Notes under the pieces: model-generated
What the model was told of the DNA's origin: nothing
What the model saw: the letters and a program-made list of their open reading frames with translations, nothing else
The model's database searches: none
In this document: positions 13,353 to 26,669 of the stretch, piece after piece
Position numbering within the stretch: position 1 is the stretch's first letter
Layout: each line of letters opens with the position of its first letter
Made by a program: the position numbers and the translations under genes
Assembly: GCA_021234155.1 (NCBI GenBank)
Contig: JAJEKV010000840.1
Span: 16,578 to 80,577 of the forward strand
Source: Isoetes taiwanensis
Lineage: Eukaryota > Streptophyta > Lycopodiopsida > Isoetales > Isoetaceae
Length of the DNA: 64,000 nucleotides
Direction: 5' to 3'

Positions 13353-14601
13353 CAATCTTTCTCCTTCAAAAGCTCCACCAACACATGCACCAAGATATTC
13401 TTTGTATTTACTATTAACCCACTAGTATTTTTGTACGTATAATCTACGTATATATGACATATATTCTCTGCATGTATAGTATTTTAATTACCATTTATTC
13501 CTTGCATCCCCTTAATAATATAAACTAGTTATGGTGCGTTTAGAACTTTGGAATTTATATATGAACTTCGAAATGTGGCTTTGGGCAATTTGTCCTAAAA
13601 TATATAGTGGAACAGGAGTTTGCATTAACGTTGTGATTTGTAAATGTTCTCAAAATATATACCACTTCATTTATATTTGATGGACCAATTAATATTGTGG
13701 ATGGGTATTCTATTAATCACCCTCGAATAAATAGCATGTGGTTTTCAATGGAAACATGAGTTTATACATATGTATTGTTTGTTCTCCTTGTGTTGTTTAT
13801 CATATTCGATTCTTTTGTGTAGTGCTAATAATATATTTTGTTAAGGTGTGCATTAATGTTTGTGAGTAGAGTAACAAATCATTGAGCCAACAAACTTGAA
13901 GAGTTATTAGACATAGAGATGAAAAGCTACGTGCAATCTGCGTACTACTGGTATTATATCCCCACTTGTCTTTGATGGCATCTGCAATCATTCAAAAGAC
14001 ACTTCTGGTCCATCAATGAGTGTGGCCATGTCACATCATAGCAAGTTTAGCATTGAAGGTCGATCCTAGGAGGGAGTGATTCGACAAGGTTGTCGAACCA
14101 AGATGCGACACATGCATGCTCATTTTAGTGTGGCTATGTTATAATCAAGCTCAAATGTGTGGTAGGGCAACGCAATATTGTATGCTTGTACAATGAAGAA
14201 TTTATGCCTATCATAAAATTTTATTGAAAAGAGCAAAGACCAATTTATTAAATAGTTCTATAAACTTATGCACCATAGCATGACACTTATGCACCTAGCA
14301 TATATATTGAAACGAAGTTGCATAATTATTGAAACACATATATTAGAAAAAATATCTTTTAACTTAGCAAGTTGCACAACCACGAAACTAAAGTGTAGTC
14401 GTATAAAAGTCAGACATTGCACGACTACACACTTAGTTCTATGCACTACGACAATATGATTTTTCAACTACACATTTACATCACATAAACAGTTAAATTG
14501 CCCACAACATCAAGCGGATGTTGGGCACATATTTTTGCAATTTTCAATTTGCACATTCACATCACATAAACATAAATAGTCAAGCAATAATTTAAGCAAA
14601 G

Positions 14602-14796
14602 CTTGGTTGGAGATTTAATTGTAAGTTTTTGCGACATAAGATTGGAGAATTTGGTCAAAACTTCGGTGCTAGTGGTTTGGACATGCTAACATTGTGAATC
14701 TTGGTTGGACATTAATTGTGAGTTTTTGAGCATATGATAGGAGAATTTGGTCAAAACTCAATGCTCCCTGGTTTAAACATGCTAACATTGTGAACC
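14602..14796. repeat. Two-copy tandem duplication, about 98-bp unit
   Basis: Both copies carry CTTGGTTGGA, TTAATTGT(A/G)AGTTTTTG, GGAGAATTTGGTCAAAACT and CATGCTAACATTGTGAA. Moderate divergence suggests an old event. Confidence 0.8.
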
Positions 14797-17766
14797 TTCA
14801 CACAATCTGAAGTTGTTTCTAGATTGGAGTGCCATTATAAAGATCTAACTTAGAAGTCTCTTGAACATGATTGATATAAGACCTGATCCCTGTACCTGAA
14901 GCGTCCACGTATCTGAAGTGCCCGGAAGTGCAAGTTACATCTTTGGAATTGACAACTGGAACTAAAAACAACCCTTCCTTTCATGGACTTCTTCTCGTAC
15001 ATTTAACTACTTCTACATTTAACTACTTTGTCAGAAGTCTTATTTCAAAGTACATCTACTTTTTCCATGAATAGATGAAAAGTCCACCCCTTTTGGATAC
15101 TCAGGAGCATAGCATTGAATTTGAACCTTACAATCTGCACCATGCACACAAATGAAAGTGAAGACAAGCGATAATGCAAAGTACAAAAGCACATGCGTGC
15201 CTGTATCTTCTCAAGATATTTTAGTTCGTTGCTTAATCATGTTAGCTCATCCCTTAAGGCATTTGCAAATTAGTGGCGAGGCGACAACAAACAATACAAA
15301 GGAGAACATATACCATATTGACCTCTTTCTGGCATGAATTAATTCGATCAGTGGATAATGAAATACCAAATAACAGGTTGCAACTGGATGATAGCAATTC
15401 TGAAGACAACTGATTGGTAAGCTAATGGATGCTCATGAACTGGCTGCTCACTAACCGGCTTGCATGTATGTGACTGTTTGGAGATATATACCTCTGAAGT
15501 TCTGTTTTGTGCCAAGACAAAATCAGCACCTATGACGGCAAAAACATTAGTAATGTGCAGAGCAAATAAAAAGTAAAAAGTAGGGTCCAATCTAAATATT
15601 CCTTGACTAATTATGGTCTAGAAGACCCATAGGACCATACCTAATAAATAGTGTCCTTTAAGTATAAAATCTAAGTTGTTTTGCAACTTGAGTCAAAGCG
15701 TTGCATATTTGTCTAAAAATGCCACCTGATTTCAACCCTCATATACAGTTCAAAAGGGCATCTAAAAGAAATCCATCATTAGTTGAAATATACCTTTAGC
15801 GTTCAGGGGCAGGGTTTGGAATTGTTATACGGACCTTTTCTTCTCATCTGTTGGACCTCAAGCAATCCCTCTAGTAGTTTGAAGAATGGGTGAGAGACTT
15901 ATTTAGATGTTAAAGGACATCTCTAAGGATAGAGAGGCCACAAGATTCTTTGTTGTAAAATAAAGATCTGGCAGCCCTCTTAATGTCTTACCTAGTTTCC
16001 CCATTATATGTCCCAAACATTTCCCGGATTCTGGGAAGAAGCGGTTCACAAAACCCATTGGTTAATTTCAAATTCAGCAAGGCACGGAGAATCTTAGAGC
16101 TTTCTAGGCCACTTTAAGGAGAAACATCTCTGCATTTCCGCTTCAAATATTAAGCGGTCTTATTTAAATGCCTAAGATGGATATGAAACACCTCTGTGCA
16201 CCAAAATGTGAATAAATCTAGGCAGGGGACTCATAAACATCAAGTGGGAATGTTGAGCTTTAGCACAATGAAGAAAGTTGAGATGATATTTTTTGGCGAA
16301 AGATGTTCAAAGAAAGCAAGGAACTAACGGATGTTCCTTTGAGATCTCTCGATGTATAGCTCATATTTCAACTCGAACTTAGGAAGCCAAAACAATAGCA
16401 TTACACGGGATGAATGCTGCCATTACTTGTAGATGAGCGAGAAAAGCGATCTCATAATATTTGCTCAATCATAGCGTAGATTCATGCCAAGTTACCTGGT
16501 TAGAGAAAGAACACTTCTTAAACATTTGCTTCCGGCGAAAGATAGCATTGACATAATTGGATTTTGTCAAAATCGTGATTGACATAAATTTCTAAAGGGA
16601 CTCACATGAATATGCAGCTCCACTTGATTGGGTGTCGGTGAGAACCTAAACCTGCCTCCTCAACACAGATACTTCTTATTCCAATGACTGCAAGAGTAGT
16701 AGGTTGTTTGAAATAAAAAAAAAAAAGCTATGTCATACTAATTCAATGACATCTGAAAATGCATAAGCTCTAATATAAGCCAAAAGCGATTGGACAAATA
16801 GTGGTGGCCACATAGAAACATACCCATAAAGTATCCTAAGTCACATGCAACAGATCAAGGGTCATGGAGTGGAAAAAATCTCATGCATATTAATGTCCTC
16901 TATAAACTCATCCTTATATAGTATGTAAACTTGCTTCTCGTGGACCAATGTCAACAAAAATAAAGCATAGTTGCAATATCCCGTAAAATAATATCCATGT
17001 AAAATATAAATTCATTCTTACCTCTAAATGATCAGTCCATAACGATATTGCCACAATATCGACACTGGATTAAATGTGAGCCATTACATTTCGAAATTAA
17101 AACATCAAAATGGCAACATGAGAATAAAATGTGAAAAATTGGTGTCCTCGTGTCCAATACACGTTGCATTCACGTTGGATTGACATGTAGTTGATGTAAG
17201 ATGCCTTGGTCCTCTCCTCTTTTCACATCGGTTATGGCATATGATGGAAGAGCTCCACCTTAGAATCTGAATCGATATGCATGAATATAACATGACAGAA
17301 GATTGTGGGAAGTATATAATTCTGAATATAAGGATTTAGAACTCGAACCTTTGGATAGAATACATATACAAATACATATAGAAACATTTGAACTGTACAT
17401 GAACCTAACCTGCAGGAACCTGAACATGAGGACATAGAAGTGGCCTGATAGCAAAAAAATTGGCCCTCATAGAGACATGAATGAGTTGAGGACATATTAC
17501 CCGAGAGTTTTTGCACAAACTTTGTTCTAATGTCAACTCAAACTTGGGAAATGATGGGCCTTACTTGTAGATAAGAGAAGCTTGAAAAATGGCCTCTCAC
17601 TCTCGCCAAATGATAAAAATTTGAATAAGATAGACTCTTTTATCCTACATGAAAAGCTTACATAGACTTTAACACTCAAAGCCTAACAAGATAATTTGTG
17701 AAGCCTCCATTCAGAAAAATAAGAATCGTATTCTGCAAATAGAACAACTCAGAATTGGAATTTTTA

Positions 17767-17947
17767 ACTTGGAAGTATGTTTATAAAGGAGAGTATAACC
17801 TTGGCGGGGAAATCGGGTAAACATCGACAACCTTAGCATACACATCGCTTTTTTTGGAATTTCCGAACGTGGAAGTATATTTATAAAGGAGAGTATAACC
17901 TTGGCAGGAAATCGGGCTGCATCGACAACCTTAGCATACACATCGTT
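17767..17947. repeat. Two-copy tandem duplication, 100-bp unit
   Basis: Copies begin at 17767 and 17867 (AC(T/G)TGGAAGTAT(G/A)TTTATAAAGG) and end with CATCGACAACCTTAGCATACACATCG. A minus-strand frame reads through both copies, giving a repeated peptide, but no protein family is apparent. Confidence 0.85.
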
Positions 17948-18730
17948 TTTAAAGGAAGATATCATGCTCGCATAAGCTTAACCTCACATTGGCCAGTTCT
18001 TTGGGCCTACATAAAATTAGGAAACCATGAATTCAAGTAACCTAAGTAAATCAAGAGCAAGCAGAGTTTTATCTTAAGGATGCACATCAATGCAAATGAA
18101 TGGCGGTTTGACTTCTTCACACATTGTTACGAACTTATGGGCTATTAATAACATCAAAATAGAAGCAAGAAACAGTTTTTTTAAAAGGGCGAACTTGTTG
18201 AAAACTCAACAAATGCCTAAGTGGATTCTGAACCCATAGTTGAAAGAAGATCAAAGTAAAGTGCCCAAAAACAACTTATCCTGCTATGCCATTCGTGCTG
18301 CGAGAACATGTTTTTCTAATCAAAATATGCAAGAGTTACTGATCCGGGGCGCAGATTACACATTTGACACCAAAGATCAACCTTCATGAAATTTTGTCAA
18401 ACCACGAAAAATATACTCCATAAAACAGTTATAACAGAGATGCAACTTTCCCGAAATGTGTGGATATGGCAACTCCTTCGAATTAACCCATGAGAGAAAA
18501 CTGAAAGGCGGGAAACTCCTCATCATCCAATATCAAACAAATCTCGGTCTGATAGAGCAAGACCAACCCCATAGAAAATATAGTATGAAATATAGTCGGA
18601 TAAAGAAGAACCAATTCAAGAAAAAAACGAATGGATATGGACCAAACAAATCGGGCATATCCTTCGACCTCTCCGATCCAATAATCCTTCCATCTCTACC
18701 TCCTCGCGAATCTGCACCTAGATTTCTAAG

Positions 18731-19080
18731 CCTCCATATCTCTGCATTTATGCACCGCAAACCCGCCAATTTTGCGATAGGGATGCAATCGTGGCATACA
18801 TACCGCCATGCTTGAAAGGAGGAAATTTTTGCAAAAAGGGTTGATCGAACAAATTCTTCTTGATTTTTGGTGAATAGGGAAGTTTTACCGGCAAAAGAAG
18901 CCTCCATATCTCTGCATTTATGCACTGCAAACTGCCAACTTGCATCCTCACAGAACGATAGGGATGCATTCATGGCATGCATACCGCCATGCTTGAAGGA
19001 GGAAATTTTTGCAAAAAGGGTTGATCGAATAAAATTCTTCTTGATTTTGGTGAATCGGGAAGTTTTACCGGCAAAGAAAA
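18731..19080. repeat. Two-copy tandem duplication, about 170-bp unit
   Basis: Copy 1 begins at 18731 and copy 2 at 18901, both with CCTCCATATCTCTGCATTTA. Both contain CCGCCATGCTTGAA and end with GGAAGTTTTACCGGCAAA. High similarity suggests a fairly recent event. The long minus-strand frame over this block is a by-product of the duplication. Confidence 0.9.
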
Positions 19081-20023
19081 AAACCCCTAAACCAGAAAAT
19101 CAAAAAAAATTCAAAAACTTTTTTGTCATACCAGATAATCCCAAATTAAAAGAGTTGATTCCATAACATACTCACAACAAGGTCCTAGGTCCGTTACATA
19201 GTTTAAGGCCATGTATTCCACGTCTATTTAAGGCCACATCTTCCAGTATTCATTCTCAACCAGTTTAGGAAATAACAGACCTATTTTCAGCTATGGTATT
19301 GAACATCATGATTTTTTTTATCATTGTACTATTGTACTTGCTAGTTTTGGCCTTCTAGATACAATCCTACAACAAAATAGACTGCTTAACTCCCATTGGC
19401 TTCCATTTTGAAGTGGCAACAAACATTCTGTAGCCAAATAGTGTGAGTTGAAATTTTCAAATTTGGATTCTATAGCCATTAACATAGCAAATGGCATTTC
19501 GAACTCCGAGCTTGAAATCGAAACGGAAGGGTGATATGGGGAGATTTACTAGAAACCCAAATCTCAGAAAAAGAGCTTTTCCCCTTCTCGTCATGCATGT
19601 ACCAAAACAGCGGCGTTGGCTCGTTATAAGGATCCCTCATAGCCAATTAAGCCTCCTTTGCTCTTCATCCCCAAACCTAGAATTGCTTGAGCTCCAAAAA
19701 GCATTTGTTGCCAAAGGCCACACTCCTCCTTTGGCGATGGTATCAGCAGATAATACCTTTCTCATTTTGTTGCCATGCGCCATATTATCTCCAAGCAACA
19801 ACAACAACTTTTGAGTAAAGGTTCTTGGTGCCTTGTTTCTGATATACAAAAATATATGCCTATTTGAACTTTTCGTATTCTTTTTTGTTGTTAATAAATT
19901 TACATATCTACACTTTGTCATGATGTTAATATTTTCCATTTCTTATCTACATTTTGTGACGTTATATCCATATGCAAATTTATAGCGTTCTTTGAGCTAT
20001 AAAGGCGATCTTATTAAGGAAAC

Positions 20024-20155
20024 CGGGTTATAAAGTAGTCTTATTAAAGAAATTGTTGGACCATAAGGCATTTGCTAAGTCTTATTTTTCTGGGTTATAA
20101 GGTAGTCTTATTAAAGAAATTGTTGGACCATAAGGCATTTGCTAGTCATTCTTTG
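20024..20155. repeat. Two-copy tandem duplication, about 68-bp unit
   Basis: Copies share GGGTTATAA(A/G)GTAGTCTTATT and AAATTGTTGGACCATAAGG. A second, shorter pair follows at 20266-20372, with AATAAGGTCAA(C/G)TTGACTT in both copies. Confidence 0.85.
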
Positions 20156-23100
20156 CATTGTAAATATTGGTTCCATATTAGGGATAAGTTGGGGAATATC
20201 TTGATGACCTTATGATTTAATAGACCAGTGATGTTCATGCAATACTCTTGGGGCTAATTTAAGACTAATAAGGTCAACTTGACTTAGCGTCTTTAATTCT
20301 AAAGCAATGCTGCATAGCATAATAAGGTCAAGTTGACTTTAGCATCTATAATTGTATAGCAATGCAGCACCAACTCGCTTAAAATGAACATGTAGAATCA
20401 TTTTTAGAATTTGCAACATGGTTAGAATAATATGTATGATTTTGAGAAATGAACTTGACATACCACGTTGGAGTAAAAAAAATGCTTCAATATTAATTGG
20501 CATACCATCTACCTAATCACAGTTATAAAAGTTGGCCCAGCCAACACATGTTGCCCAGTTGCACAACACTCTTGCATGAGAGGGAAATTTCTCATCAAAT
20601 AATTGTCTATATGAGCACATCATGAAAACCTTTAGCTGCATCTAAACATCTGAACATAACCGTATGTACATTACGAAGAGCTCAAATGTTTTAGAATTTT
20701 ATTCTTGCAATGCATTTCCAATCAACTTTGAAAATATGTTTATTAAGAATCTCTAAAAATTCTCTGTTTAAGAATATACACCAAGATCATGAACATGCTT
20801 TCACTTGGATGGAACTCTAAACATCATGCTGATTTAAACCATATGCAAGGAATCATGCAAAGCATGAACCTGCCTCCATTTGAAAGGGACTCTGAGCATC
20901 ATCACAATCCAAATGCCACATGGCCTGCATATTTCAACTCAAATTAACGGTATATACATTAAACTATCATTTAGTTTGGTGGACTTTGTATTTTTGTTGT
21001 GTTTAGCTTCCCAATAGCATCCGCCACCACATCGAAAAATGGCCTCATACCGCTTCTCTCGACCATGCATCTTCTAATCGCTTGCGGCTAAGATCGGGAT
21101 TTCCATTTGCAATCGCCCGTCATTATAGAAACCAAATGATGGGTCCTTTTTTAATGCATGATTTGATGGATCTAATAATAAACAATGATCTCTAGAATCA
21201 ATGTTGATTTGGATCAATGCCGCGACGAATGAATCAATCTTTGCAAGTAAAATCTATGGTTACCATATGAAGTCTATCTTTAACCTAGCTTCTATTAAGC
21301 GTGGTAGTGATCTTGCCCCCAATGTGGCCACATTTCTTTGTTACCAAAGCTTGATCTTCTATGTGAATTCCTACTTTACTGGGTTCGACAAACATTAACA
21401 TTAAATGTGGTTATGGTTGGAGCAAATCGGTATTAGCATTAGCAATAAGAAGAGCTTTGAAAAAAAACTGCCCATGACTATCGATCTATTCTCTCTCGGT
21501 GGCGAAAGTCTTGTATCATCCTTGTATCATCATGCAAGAAACTTATTCTACAAACCAAAATTTGCATATAGTAGTGTTCCCGGTGACATCATGAAAGAAT
21601 CATAAATATATGAATAAAAATACATTAGAAACACAGTATTTGTGAGTTGCTAGAAGTATGCCTTCACATTGCTCACCACGATAATTGTAGCACCATAGTC
21701 ACCATCTGATTACATAATTCTAAGAACTGGATTTCCTATTGAGTACATACTTCTCAGCAAGCACATAAAGCAAGCAAGCAAGCAAGATGTACTAAATGAA
21801 AATAATAAAGACTAAAAAAGAACACGAAGCTCTTGCATGTTTCAAATCTAGTTGAAAAAATGTGTGCTTCACCCTATTTTGAAATCACCCTCACCGATAG
21901 CAAATTTATTTATTTTGAGCCACAAATGGCTACCTAAAGAGCCTTCTACGGATCGATTATCATCATCTTTGGACGCTTTAAATCAACATTTGACAGCCTT
22001 TAAATCAACATTTAGAGCAAAACATGCAGATGAGATAGGAGCATCACGGAACATGCGCAAGCATGGGAGCTGATTATTGCCATGAAAAATAGTATTGGCC
22101 ACGATTCACATAGCCATCAAGCACAAATGTTCACACACAATGTCATCGCACAATGTCATTTTAAGGCACAATATTACACCAATAGTTATGCATATTTAAT
22201 TGATTTTCTTGCTCATCTAGGAAGAAGCGGGTTACAAGTTACAGGACATGCCATTTCAACTTATTTGTGTGGTATGGACGACTCTTCTTGGAGCTTCGTG
22301 GATGCATGGTAACTTGGGCTGGAAAAACATGTTGCTAAGCCCCTTCTAATGCATCCGACATTTCTAGAGTTTGGCAAATGCTTTTCATATTCCAGAATGA
22401 ATGATTAATTAGGTTCCTAGGATGTTTGGCAACTATAGCCAAGACCGGAGGACAATGGCAAAGATCTTCGCTTCTTCTAGCTATGGCAACCCCGATCACG
22501 CTTCTTCTATTTATAGAAATCAGTCCGCATGCAATGGGCTTACCGAGATCTGAAAAAATCGGCTCGGTTAGAGTGAGAAGACTAAAAAAAAAATTGTAGG
22601 CATCTCAAACAGTTAATCTTTTAACTCAAAATCAAGGTCCGATCTAGGGCTGATCCAAACAATACAGTAAAACATTATAATATAAGATAAGATATGTTTA
22701 TTGTCTCTCCTTAGAAGATTTGGAAAAGCATTTTTGAATTTATGGAAGATACAATGTTATTTTCGAATGCTTGGGAGATATGGAGATACTAAGTCATAAG
22801 TTGCAAACTGTAGATATATGTCCTGCTCAGGTTAGACTGTGATTTGTACTTGTAAATATTGTATGGATTGCATCTCAAAACAATGTAATGTAAACTTAGA
22901 TGATATGTCCACTTAGCAGTAACCACTGTACTTGTTTTGTGATCTAATAAGATTTCTAGAACTATTTTTGTGCAGTGGTTCTTAGGAACATTATTAGAAT
23001 TTGGCCTTTGTTCTGTTTCAAACATTTATAAATCACAGACCTTAATGAGTTTGCTTAGTACAATTCTTGGAATAAATCCGAAATCTTGGACATGAGATGC

Positions 23101-24227
23101 GTTCAATCCCGAGTGTTGGCTGCAAAGGAAAAGGAACCGAATTGGATGAACAACTATAATTTAACAACTGGAAAAGTAACTGAATTGGGTGAACAACTAT
23201 AATTTAACAACTTCAGGATCAAAAGACTTTTTCTACAGGATTTCCTACAGGTCAATATCAGTTGGTAAAGAGAGATACATTTTAGTAACAATATGATATC
23301 CTGAACTAAGTTCTCCTAATCAGAATATCTGCCACTAATGTTGTTTAGACAAGGACATCAACAAGCATTTCACTGGTAGGGAGAAGATAGCTGAAGCTTC
23401 CGCCACCAAAAACAAAGGTGTTCACATTATTCAACATAATTAGCTACCATGTCATCACCATCTTCATATTGGATATCATATTAGAGATACCAGGCTATTA
23501 TTTGCAAAAGCAAATTGGGGGGAGAAAGTAGTTTGTTCTGGATGCTTCAAGTTACTCAAAGCTCGCAGTACATGGCAGAATAATAACAGCCTGCAGTCAT
23601 GAAGGTTCACGCCATACAAAAGTCAGAAGTTCAGCCCCCCCTTCTGGCCATTGATATACAGCATAATTCAAACCCTCTTTAGGATTGGAAATTTGTTGTA
23701 AATGTGAAAATGCAATTTGGATTACTCACCTCAATAACTCAACCAGAAAGAACTGTAAATGATTTATTGGTAAAGCTATGACCTATCATTCCAGATCCTT
23801 CATTGTATACCCCCAAATTGGAACTTCTTCTGACATTGTTGGATAGAGGATGCAAGAGGAATGAACCAAACTGGCCTGCACAGAAAATACAAGCTGATTT
23901 CTTACATCCCAAATGTATACAAACCTTTTTTTATACTACTTGAAAAATAGACATTGCATCAACATGTCTTCACATTCTAAAACTTTCTTTCATCACATTC
24001 TAAAACTTTCCTTCATTACAGACATAGATGGTGCAGCAGCTTCTATCAGATGATACAGAACAAGATGATTATTTGAGCAAATTCAGTGTTCTAATAACAT
24101 TCTGAAATGCTTAAAGCATCTGTTATAGTACTAAATGATATGGTTGTCAATCTCAGCGTGCAACTGAAAGAGTGCTATTATTTCATTTCTATTATCTCTC
24201 TTCTTCATATGCATATCTTCCAATGCT

Positions 24228-24963
24228 TCATTGAGGACGTGCTGAAAACCTCGTTTTAGCATATTCTACGAGCTTATTGACATCAGAAGCGCAGCCTGTA
24301 CACTGGGTTCCTCTTTTATTGCAACAAACCATTTGTACAAATATGGGCACTCTTCTTGGCTAGGAAACTCCAGCCCATACACTTGATTCAGTAATGGTTT
24401 CCATGCTACAGAAGGGGCCATAATAATATCGGCAAATCCTAGCGTCTTGCCTCCAAAGAAAGGCCCTTCCGTTTGGCTCAAAGCTACGTCCACTATCTTA
24501 GTGCATTCAAAAAACTCTCGTTGCGCTTCCTCCTTTTTGCCTTGCATTAGCTTTCGAACAGGGTCCGACATCTGAAACATCGAAAAAGCTTTTCCTATTT
24601 TAGTACAGTAGATAGAACTAAAAAATAAAAACATCAACTCACCTTGTTGTTGACAAAATCTGCCCAAAATCTGGCCATAGCCCGGCCATAAGGATCTTTC
24701 GGAAAAAATCCAGGACGAGATTCATCTTCAGGCCAGGCTTCGTCTATGTATTCCACAATGAGCAGAGATTCAGAAATAGACTTTTGATTGTGGATCAAAA
24801 CGGGAACTTTTTTATGAACTGGGTTTGAAGAAAGGAGCAATTCGCTCTTATTTTGAAGATCCTGCTCAATAATCTGGTAAGGGATTTGCTTAAGAGCAAG
24901 GGCAACCTTTACCCTAACTACAAAGGGACTGGCCCATACAGACAAGAGCTGAACCTCTTCCAT
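24228..24963 (-). CDS. Tau-class glutathione S-transferase, two exons, frameshift near the C-terminus
   Basis: A cytosolic enzyme that conjugates glutathione to electrophiles or reduces peroxides in stress and detoxification. Exon 1 (24963-24643) encodes the thioredoxin fold: catalytic-serine segment [13 protein letters not shown], cis-proline segment [13 protein letters not shown] and glutathione-binding [10 protein letters not shown], all tau-class hallmarks. A 71-bp intron (24642-24572, GTGAGT...TTTCAG) ends exon 1 after VNNK; tau GSTs usually have one intron. Exon 2 from 24571 encodes the helical domain ([27 protein letters not shown]). The frame then reaches a stop at 24266, giving 208 residues. 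The next frame continues as [14 protein letters not shown] to a stop at 24228, which is the expected tau C-terminal helix. One base therefore seems lost near 24281-24292: either a recent inactivation or shortening, or a sequencing error. The start is the only ATG before the domain. Confidence 0.9.
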
Positions 24964-24991
24964 TTCTATGAATATCTCTCCAAATTTCGAA

Positions 24992-25002
24992 CTTTATATA
25001 TA
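24992..25002 (-). promoter_or_regulatory. TATA box of the GST gene
   Basis: On the minus strand TATATATAAAG lies about 30-40 bases before the GST start codon, so the 5' leader would be very short. Position and sequence fit a plant TATA box. No other element was identified. Confidence 0.5.
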
Positions 25003-25009
25003 GCTAGAG

Positions 25010-26137
25010 AAACGAAACTTCTTTCTCTTCTTCGTTCATGTGCCTTTGTCGACAAGCCATCTTCACTCGAAAGATATTTCCTAGTTATGACATTTTCAAA
25101 GTGTGACCATCCATTCTCAAATATATTCATTCTCAAATATGGTTGTAGGTCAAGGACAAGAGGAAATGGAAAAGAACTATTTCTCTAATGTTCAATAATG
25201 CTCACATGTACTATATAAGAGGGAGTTATCCTCCGGCATAACCTCCTCAAGGGAGAAATTGACTCCATAAATCATCAGCGGAGAAGACTATTTTTAATTA
25301 TAGCCACACAATTCAAATCCTAACAGTCAAATTGGTTTCAAAAGATTATTCGGATAATCTCTCGTAGGTTATCATGATAAGCTCATGTATTCCTGTTCTT
25401 AATTGGTTTTTATTATTCCGATTCTTGTAGGTTATCTTGATAAGCTCATGTATTCCTAATTTTAATTCGTTTTGATCGTAGTGATTAGATCCTCATAATC
25501 TTCGGACACCTATGATTTAAGAGGTAATCATTCACAACATGTACTTAGTATGTCTAAAACTTGAGGCCTTTGCTTACATGTCACCATGTGGAAACCTAGT
25601 CCTTGAGTTTGAGATTTATACTTTATCCCTTGTCAATTAGCACCTCACAAGTATAGAACATGAACCTACCATATCTATTATTCAAATCTAACAAATACCA
25701 ACTCGCCATCTTCCCATGTCAAGGTCTATCATTTATACCCCTATGTCATGCATGTCTCCTAGTTCCAAAGCAAAAGATTGAAGAACGTCAATGAAAATAC
25801 TGATCTAGTTAAGAAAGGACAGTGTTTGAAGTTCCCTTCTAGGACAACCTCGACCAATATAGTAGCATATGGAGATGCTTCTAGAAAGACTCGAGGCCTA
25901 TTTGATCTTAGTGGATCTTTGTGGCCTGTGAACTCTCTAGAACTATCTCTAATCCATGTAAAGCTTGATTCCTTTATTTTGTTAATTGATTCTTAGCAAA
26001 TTAACACCTCATGTAGTTTCTTGTTCCCTTAAAATTTTGATCTATCATATTACTTAGAAAGTCTAAATATTGCTAAGATAGAATACTTTGAGAAATACTA
26101 GCAAAAAGATCAATAATATAATTCATATGGGAGTTTG
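25010..26137. other. Intergenic, no recognisable gene
   Basis: Spacer between the GST gene and the GST pseudogene. It contains a short imperfect direct repeat near 25370-25450 (GTAGGTTATC(A/T)TGATAAGCTCATGT twice) and no recognisable gene. Confidence 0.5.
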
Positions 26138-26443
26138 TCATAATATCTCTTTGAACATAATAGCCACTTCTGCAAGCTTTTCCACATGAGGAAGTGTAAT
26201 CGTAGCAGTTAGTTCGTTCTGCATTGCAACAAACCATTTGTGCAAATTTGGGCATCTTTGTTAATTGGGGAAATCCAGGACAACTAGTTGGACCGTTCGT
26301 TTTGCATTGCAACAAAGCATTTGTGCAAATTTGGGCATCTTTGTTAATTGGAAAAATCCAGGACAACTAGTTGGACCAATGGAGACAAAAAAGAAGACAG
26401 AGCAATATCACCATATCCTATATTACTACCTCCAAGGAAGAGT
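26138..26443 (-). pseudogene. Decayed tau GST C-terminal exon with an internal tandem duplication
   Basis: The minus strand encodes FLGGSNIGYGDIAL (26443-26399), matching [12 protein letters not shown] of the intact-looking gene. Then comes CPNLHKWFVAMQNE, matching [13 protein letters not shown], and TLPHVEKLAEVAIMFKEIL with a stop at 26138, matching the GST C-terminal helix. In-frame stops occur, and about 80 bp around the CPNLHKCFVAMQ segment is present twice in tandem (about 26217-26290 and 26300-26376). It is probably a relic of a tandem GST array, since it lies 1.2 kb upstream of the gene on the same strand. Confidence 0.85.
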
Positions 26444-26599
26444 CATGCATCTTTCCCAAGGCTTCATCCAATACGTGCTTTATGGCCTATCCTAGAGGTA
26501 CGTGAATATGCTAATCTGAACACTCGTTATGTGAGCATGCACCATTAGGACTCGCTCAAATTATATACGCCCGAATTGGGTTAGGGTCCCAAGAAAGAA

Positions 26600-26669
26600 T
26601 GGAAACCTCCCCAGCTTTCGGCTAAAGCCTGGGGAGGTTTCCAATCTTGCTAACCTGGGGAGGTTTCCA
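26600..26669. repeat. Foldback (hairpin) element with GGAAACCTCCCC arms
   Basis: TGGAAACCTCCCCAGCTTT is followed, after a loop of about 6 bases, by its near-perfect reverse complement ending GGGGAGGTTTCCA (26600-26643). An extra half-arm follows at 26652-26669. Just before it, GAATTGGGTTAGGGTCCC is the reverse of the motif GGAGCCCAA(T/C)CCAAAT that flanks sister copies at 37.9 and 45.5 kb. Confidence 0.9.

Larger units (their letters stand above)
11300..24227. other. Long intergenic stretch with decayed repeats, no recognisable gene
   Basis: About 13 kb in which I recognise no gene on either strand. It holds several two-copy tandem duplications (listed separately), A/T-rich sequence and short open frames with no family resemblance. 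21200-22310 has three plus-strand frames of 65-76 codons in succession that may be pieces of one old coding region of unknown kind. The 3' flank of the GST gene begins near 24227. Confidence 0.45.

Noticed and set aside
18533-18982. 149-codon minus-strand frame as a gene
   Set aside because: It is generated by the 170-bp tandem duplication and shows no domain; frames on both strands are equally open.
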